From Francisella salimarina (lineage in GTDB: Bacteria; Pseudomonadota; Gammaproteobacteria; Francisellales; Francisellaceae), in NCBI RefSeq assembly GCF_007923265.1, contig NZ_VOJA01000001.1:434001-498000 (forward strand): DNA of 64,000 nucleotides, read 5' to 3'. This document shows, in pieces, positions 60,598-64,000 of the stretch (within the stretch, counting starts at the first letter, position 1; every line of letters begins with the position of its first letter). The translations under genes were made by a program, and so were the position numbers. The notes beneath the pieces were generated by a model. That model made no database searches. It had not been told where the DNA came from and saw nothing but the letters and a program-made list of their open reading frames with translations.

Positions 60598-61218
60598 TTA
60601 TCTATTATAAACATTGAAAAGAAAACTCTTTTGGTGCGTTTCTTTTACTGTTTTAGTTATAAGGTAAGCTTTGTCACACACATCAGTTCTTACAACAAAA
60701 ACTAATCTACCACCAACCTCAAGAAGATCTAGCAGAGACTCATCCACCTCATTTTCTTCTACAACATTTGATATATATATACAATTATATTTCTTGGCAT
60801 TCTTTATAATGTTTGTAAGATGCTCAGCGCTATTAAATTCGACATTATAAACATCTATTTTTGCTAAATTACGTCTTGCTATAGCTAGTCTTTCTTCATC
60901 ATAATCAACAAGTTCAACGCTATTACATAGATTTGCTATCAACGCTACTGGATATCCAGTTTCTAAACCAAGCTTTAATACATTATCAGTTTTTTTCATA
61001 GCCAAAGCTTCTATTAGCCTAGCTGTAAACATAGGGCTTCTAAGCTCTCTATCATCTATCACAAGATTTGTATCACAGTATGCTAAAGATTGATACTCCT
61101 TGGGTAGAAAAATCTCTCTAGGGATATCCGCCATAATCTCTGCAACACCATCTAAAGAAAGACCTTCCGTGAGGACTTGTTGCTTTACCATATTCTCTCT
61201 AGCAAGCTCAAAATTCAT
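60598..61218 (-). CDS. Pcm-like methyltransferase (protein-L-isoaspartate O-methyltransferase family)
   Basis: A 206-aa Rossmann-fold protein of the Pcm family. I use the ATG at 61216-61218 because the N-terminus MNFELARENMVKQQ matches tolC-linked Pcm homologues. The earlier GTG at 61260 would leave almost no leader after the predicted promoter. The SAM-binding region reads VLKLGLETGYPVALIA, weaker than the usual LEIGTGSGY, and the substrate segment ISQPY of true Pcm is replaced by LRSPM, so repair activity on isoaspartate is doubtful. It is the first gene of pcm-tolC-PPTase-gadB. Confidence 0.8.
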   Translation of the reverse strand: MNFELARENMVKQQVLTEGLSLDGVAEIMADIPREIFLPKEYQSLAYCDTNLVIDDRELRSPMFTARLIEALAMKKTDNVLKLGLETGYPVALIANLCNSVELVDYDEERLAIARRNLAKIDVYNVEFNSAEHLTNIIKNAKKYNCIYISNVVEENEVDESLLDLLEVGGRLVFVVRTDVCDKAYLITKTVKETHQKSFLFNVYNR

Positions 61219-61275
61219 ATCATTAAATCCTATAAAATTTAAGAAGTCGATTGTAATCACAATTTAGCTTATCTG

Positions 61276-61304
61276 ATAATATCACAATCGTATATCAATG
61301 TGAA
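61276..61304 (-). promoter_or_regulatory. Predicted promoter of the pcm-tolC unit
   Basis: Minus strand -35 TTCACA (61299-61304), 17-bp spacer, -10 TATTAT (61276-61281). The start would fall near 61269, giving a leader of about 50 nt to the chosen ATG at 61218. Confidence 0.5.
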
Positions 61305-61439
61305 CTACAGCATATTTTAGATTTGGAAATTCACTTAAAAGAGGCTAAAATTCTATATTGATAAAATAAAGTAGATATTTAGCTAAAATATATCAAACAA
61401 CTAGCTTCTTAGTATTAAGAAATCAAAGGATAAAAACAC

Positions 61440-62759
61440 ATGAAAAGACCTGAACTATTGTCACCTGCAGGCACCTTAAAAGCTATGCGCTATGCTTTTG
61501 CTTATGGGGCTGATGCAGTATATATTGGACAACCTCGCTATAGCCTAAGGGCTAGAAATAATGAGTTCTCAAAATTAGAGACTCTTGAAACAGCAATTAC
61601 TGAAGCTCATGCGCAAGGCAAGAAGATAATGCTAGCTAATAATATAGCTCCACATAATGCTAAAATCAAAACTTACATCAAAGATATAGCTCCTGTACTT
61701 GCTCTTAAACCTGATGCAATGATTATGTCAGACCCTGGCATGATTATGCTAGTTAGAGAGAGCTTCCCAGACCAAGAGATACATTTATCAGTTCAAGCCA
61801 ATGCTGTGAACTATGAAACTGTTAGATTTTGGCAAAAATTTGGTATTACACGCGTTGTATTATCAAGAGAACTATCTCTAAAAGAAATCGCAGAGATCAA
61901 AGAGCATGTTCCAGATATGGAAATTGAAACATTTGTTCATGGCTCATTATGTATGGCTTACTCAGGTAGATGTCTACTATCAGGATACTACAGTCATAGA
62001 GATCCTAACCAAGGTGTATGTAATAATGCTTGTCGCAATAACTACAAAGTTGCTGAAGCAAAACAAAACGAGTGGGGAGATTTCGAACCTGTTGAAGTCA
62101 AGTCAACTCTTGGTATAGGTACACCTACCGATAAAGTAGTGCTTATAGAGAATGACAAAGAGCCAGGACAATATAACCCAATGTTTGAAGATGAGCATGG
62201 TACTTATATTATGAATTCAAAAGACCTAAGAGCTATACAACATGTAGAAGCAATGATGAAAATGGGTGTTGATTGCTTTAAGATAGAGGGTCGTACAAAA
62301 TCATTTTTCTATGCTGCTAGAACTGCTCAGCTATATGACCAAGCTATCAAGGATGTTCTTGCAGGCAAGCCTTTTGACATGACGCTTATGGATAAACTTG
62401 AAGGTCTAGCTCACAGAGGTTATACCGAAGGGTTCTATCGTCGCCATGTTCATGATGAGTATCAAAAGTATGAAAACTCAGACTCACGTAGTTCTACTCA
62501 GCAGTTTGTTGGTGAAATAACAAACTTCGATGAGCATACTGGCTATGCTGATATCAATGTCCGTAACAAAATGAAAATCGGCGATAGTATCGAACTTATG
62601 TTGCCATCTGGTAGTCGTGAGATAATACTAGACAATATGCTAGACAAAGATGGTAATCCTATGGAAGAGGCAAAAGGTAGTGGTTATCAAGCTAAAGTTA
62701 GATTTGATAATGTCACATCTGATGATATGAAGTTTGCCTTAATGATAAGAAATTTATGA
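61440..62759 (+). CDS. trhP: U32 peptidase-family protein, TrhP/YegQ type (tRNA hydroxylation)
   Basis: A 439-aa protein of the U32 family. The N-terminus RPELLSPAGTLKAMRYAFAYGADAVY and the signature ETFVHGSLCMAYSGRC (about 162-177), followed by further conserved cysteines (CNNACRNNY), are clear. Length and order match E. coli YegQ/TrhP, which takes part in 5-hydroxyuridine formation at tRNA position 34, rather than the longer RlhA (YdcP). Cytoplasmic. It is divergent from the pcm-like gene, with AAAGGA 9 bp before the ATG. Confidence 0.9.
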   Translation: MKRPELLSPAGTLKAMRYAFAYGADAVYIGQPRYSLRARNNEFSKLETLETAITEAHAQGKKIMLANNIAPHNAKIKTYIKDIAPVLALKPDAMIMSDPGMIMLVRESFPDQEIHLSVQANAVNYETVRFWQKFGITRVVLSRELSLKEIAEIKEHVPDMEIETFVHGSLCMAYSGRCLLSGYYSHRDPNQGVCNNACRNNYKVAEAKQNEWGDFEPVEVKSTLGIGTPTDKVVLIENDKEPGQYNPMFEDEHGTYIMNSKDLRAIQHVEAMMKMGVDCFKIEGRTKSFFYAARTAQLYDQAIKDVLAGKPFDMTLMDKLEGLAHRGYTEGFYRRHVHDEYQKYENSDSRSSTQQFVGEITNFDEHTGYADINVRNKMKIGDSIELMLPSGSREIILDNMLDKDGNPMEEAKGSGYQAKVRFDNVTSDDMKFALMIRNL

Positions 62760-62809
62760 AATAAATAGTGTCTAGATAGCTTTAGAGTATAGTTTTAATC
62801 ATGGAGATT

Positions 62810-63484
62810 TTACGAGCAAACATTTTTTGATGGATCGTACTCTCTCCAAGGATCACCATTTCCTGGAGTATTTGAAGCATCTGCATACCAACAAGCTACA
62901 TATGACATATAGTTCTTTCCTCCATCTACCGAATATATTACTTTAGGGTACAAAGTCGGATTATATTTGACTTGATATATTTTTGAATCATTCCAAACAC
63001 CCGCATCGTAAGTATACTCAGCTATTGGCTCAGGAGCTTTACCTCCTGTGAGGGTAATATTAAGCTCGCTTGGTGCTACTTTTGATACTCTACAAGTAAT
63101 GCCCTGCCCTTGGGTATCAATACTACATATGCCATTAGCTTGCTTTGGTGTTACAGTTTTGTATGAACCATTTGGAGATGAGATTTCAACATTCAAATTT
63201 TGATAATATTGTGGATTCATTGGAACACTCTGCATAGTAAAAAAGCTTGCATCTTGCTTCAATGATCCTATTATCTGAACATTTGGTATACGGATCTCAT
63301 ACTGATTTTGAGTATCAAGATTAAAAGTATTGATGCCTTTTTCAAGGTTCTTATCCCCATCAGTAGATGAATGAAGTTGCAATCCCTGTGCTTCAGATTG
63401 ATTATCAATATTCAAAGTGAATGGTGTTGCTAAGGCTAATGTTGACGTAAATAGCGCAACTACAACAAGTGATGTTTTTTTCAT
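62810..63484 (-). CDS. Uncharacterised secreted protein with a possible carbohydrate-binding tail
   Basis: A 224-aa protein with a signal peptide (MKKTSLVVVALFTSTLALA, cleavage near residue 19) and an AAAGGA site 7 bp before the ATG. The middle part is rich in Asn, Ser and Gln and beta-like. The last 65 residues (GVWNDSKIYQVKYN...YMSYVACWYADASNTPG...WREYDP) follow the spacing of chitin-binding type-3 modules, with aromatic residues at the expected places. There is no catalytic domain. It could bind polysaccharide outside the cell. Confidence 0.7.
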   Translation of the reverse strand: MKKTSLVVVALFTSTLALATPFTLNIDNQSEAQGLQLHSSTDGDKNLEKGINTFNLDTQNQYEIRIPNVQIIGSLKQDASFFTMQSVPMNPQYYQNLNVEISSPNGSYKTVTPKQANGICSIDTQGQGITCRVSKVAPSELNITLTGGKAPEPIAEYTYDAGVWNDSKIYQVKYNPTLYPKVIYSVDGGKNYMSYVACWYADASNTPGNGDPWREYDPSKNVCS

Positions 63485-63747
63485 AGTTTATCCTTTGGTT
63501 TCTTATAAAATCAATTCTTGAAATTAGAGTATCTAACTTTTGCCTTTGATCTATAAGAACATCTATATTTATTCAAAAGGCAATAATTAAGGTTATGATG
63601 ACTCAATACCAGTGATTCTAATTTATTTCAAAATAGATAAAAATATCTATATACGCATAGCTGTCATGCATATATGCATATTAAAGCTTAAAGATTGACA
63701 GAAACTAACCACAATTCATAAGACTATGCTTCACGAGCATTATTAAG
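63485..63747. other. Intergenic region
   Basis: About 260 bp, AT-rich, upstream of the secreted-protein gene. It contains a perfect palindrome ATGCATATATGCAT at 63666-63679. I see no gene and no clear promoter consensus. Confidence 0.5.
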
Positions 63748-63909
63748 TTAAGATTTAAAGAAAACTTCGTATATTATTATCAATATCATAAGAAAAATAC
63801 CAAAGTATCTTATTGGAGCAATTCTCCTCCACGAATTCATATACCAACTCCAGTAAGAGCTCGATATCGATTTAACTGTACTAAATATAGTTTTTAATAT
63901 TTTTAGCAT
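63748..63909 (-). CDS. Possible 53-aa single-span membrane protein
   Basis: A frame from the ATG at 63907-63909 to the TAA at 63748-63750. The product has an amphipathic, Trp-rich N-terminal half (SYWSWYMNSWRR) and one clear membrane segment (FGIFLMILIIIYEVFF, about 37-52). A weak GAAG site precedes it. The start lies 29 bp past a stop codon that ends a hydrophobic frame entering from the right edge, so the two may belong to one operon. No homologue recognised. Confidence 0.35.
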   Translation of the reverse strand: MLKILKTIFSTVKSISSSYWSWYMNSWRRIAPIRYFGIFLMILIIIYEVFFKS

Positions 63910-63938
63910 AAGTAACTTCTATGATTTATAAATATTAG

Positions 63939-64000
63939 CTATTCTTTTGTCTGTGTGATTTTGACTAGAATTAACAATGAGGCCGCAATAATAGAAATAA
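63939..64000 (-). CDS. Possible C-terminal end of a gene entering from the right edge
   Basis: The last 19 codons of an open frame on the minus strand (ISIIAASLLILVKITQTKE, then TAG at 63939-63941) look like a membrane segment followed by a short polar tail. Too little is visible to assign a function or to be sure it is coding. Confidence 0.3.
   Translation of the reverse strand, partial: ISIIAASLLILVKITQTKE

Overview
This AT-rich window looks like a chromosome segment of a Francisella or close relative (Francisellaceae). The reasons are gene order and content. A metY-rimP-nusA-infB-rbfA-hisS block, a complete 14-gene nuo operon read away from fur, a fur gene next to a siderophore locus, then gatCAB, purB, purL/purF, gadB and tolC match the order I recall from F. 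tularensis and F. novicida. The FslE/FupA-type outer-membrane protein and the absence of any TonB-dependent receptor also fit. The species cannot be fixed from the sequence alone.

Layout. 1-7361 (minus): initiator tRNA, then rimP, nusA, infB, rbfA, hisS and a truncated MFS transporter. 7424-10258 (minus): ubiK, comM, hemE from their own promoter. 10273-24753 (minus): nuoA to nuoN, complex I. 25134-25583 (plus): fur. 25580-26899 (minus): an aspartate kinase. 26982-36769 (plus): a seven-gene siderophore operon with overlapping or closely spaced genes. 36867-39896: an FslE/LbtU-like outer-membrane protein with its own Fur box, then a GDSL esterase. 39906-47655 (minus): an unknown small protein, gatCAB, an HlyD adaptor with an ABC-like protein whose ATPase domain is degenerate, and purB. 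47950-49364: two tandem paralogous exported proteins. 49400-61218 (minus): a small membrane protein, an aldose epimerase-like protein, a GIY-YIG-like protein, purL, purF, gadB, an Sfp-type PPTase, a TolC-family protein and a Pcm-like methyltransferase. 61440-62759: a U32 peptidase-family tRNA hydroxylation protein. 62810-64000 (minus): a secreted protein and a poorly resolved tail.

The most interesting system is at 25.1-38.4 kb. In F. tularensis and F. novicida, fur is followed by fslABCDEF, which makes and takes up rhizoferrin. Here the same site carries a different, apparently complete pathway of the rhizobactin 1021/schizokinen type: diaminobutyrate aminotransferase, diaminobutyrate decarboxylase, an IucA-type synthetase, a flavin N-monooxygenase, an IucC-type synthetase fused to an N-acyltransferase, an unknown 129-aa protein and an RhtX/FptX-like inner-membrane importer. 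A Fur box lies between this operon and the divergent aspartate kinase. It covers the start-site region of the operon promoter and the -35 of the kinase promoter. This suggests that precursor supply (aspartate to aspartate semialdehyde to diaminobutyrate to 1,3-diaminopropane) is switched on together with siderophore synthesis. A second Fur box precedes the outer-membrane protein gene, pointing to TonB-independent uptake.

All assignments come from reading translations and motifs. No database search was possible, so product names are family-level inferences unless stated otherwise.
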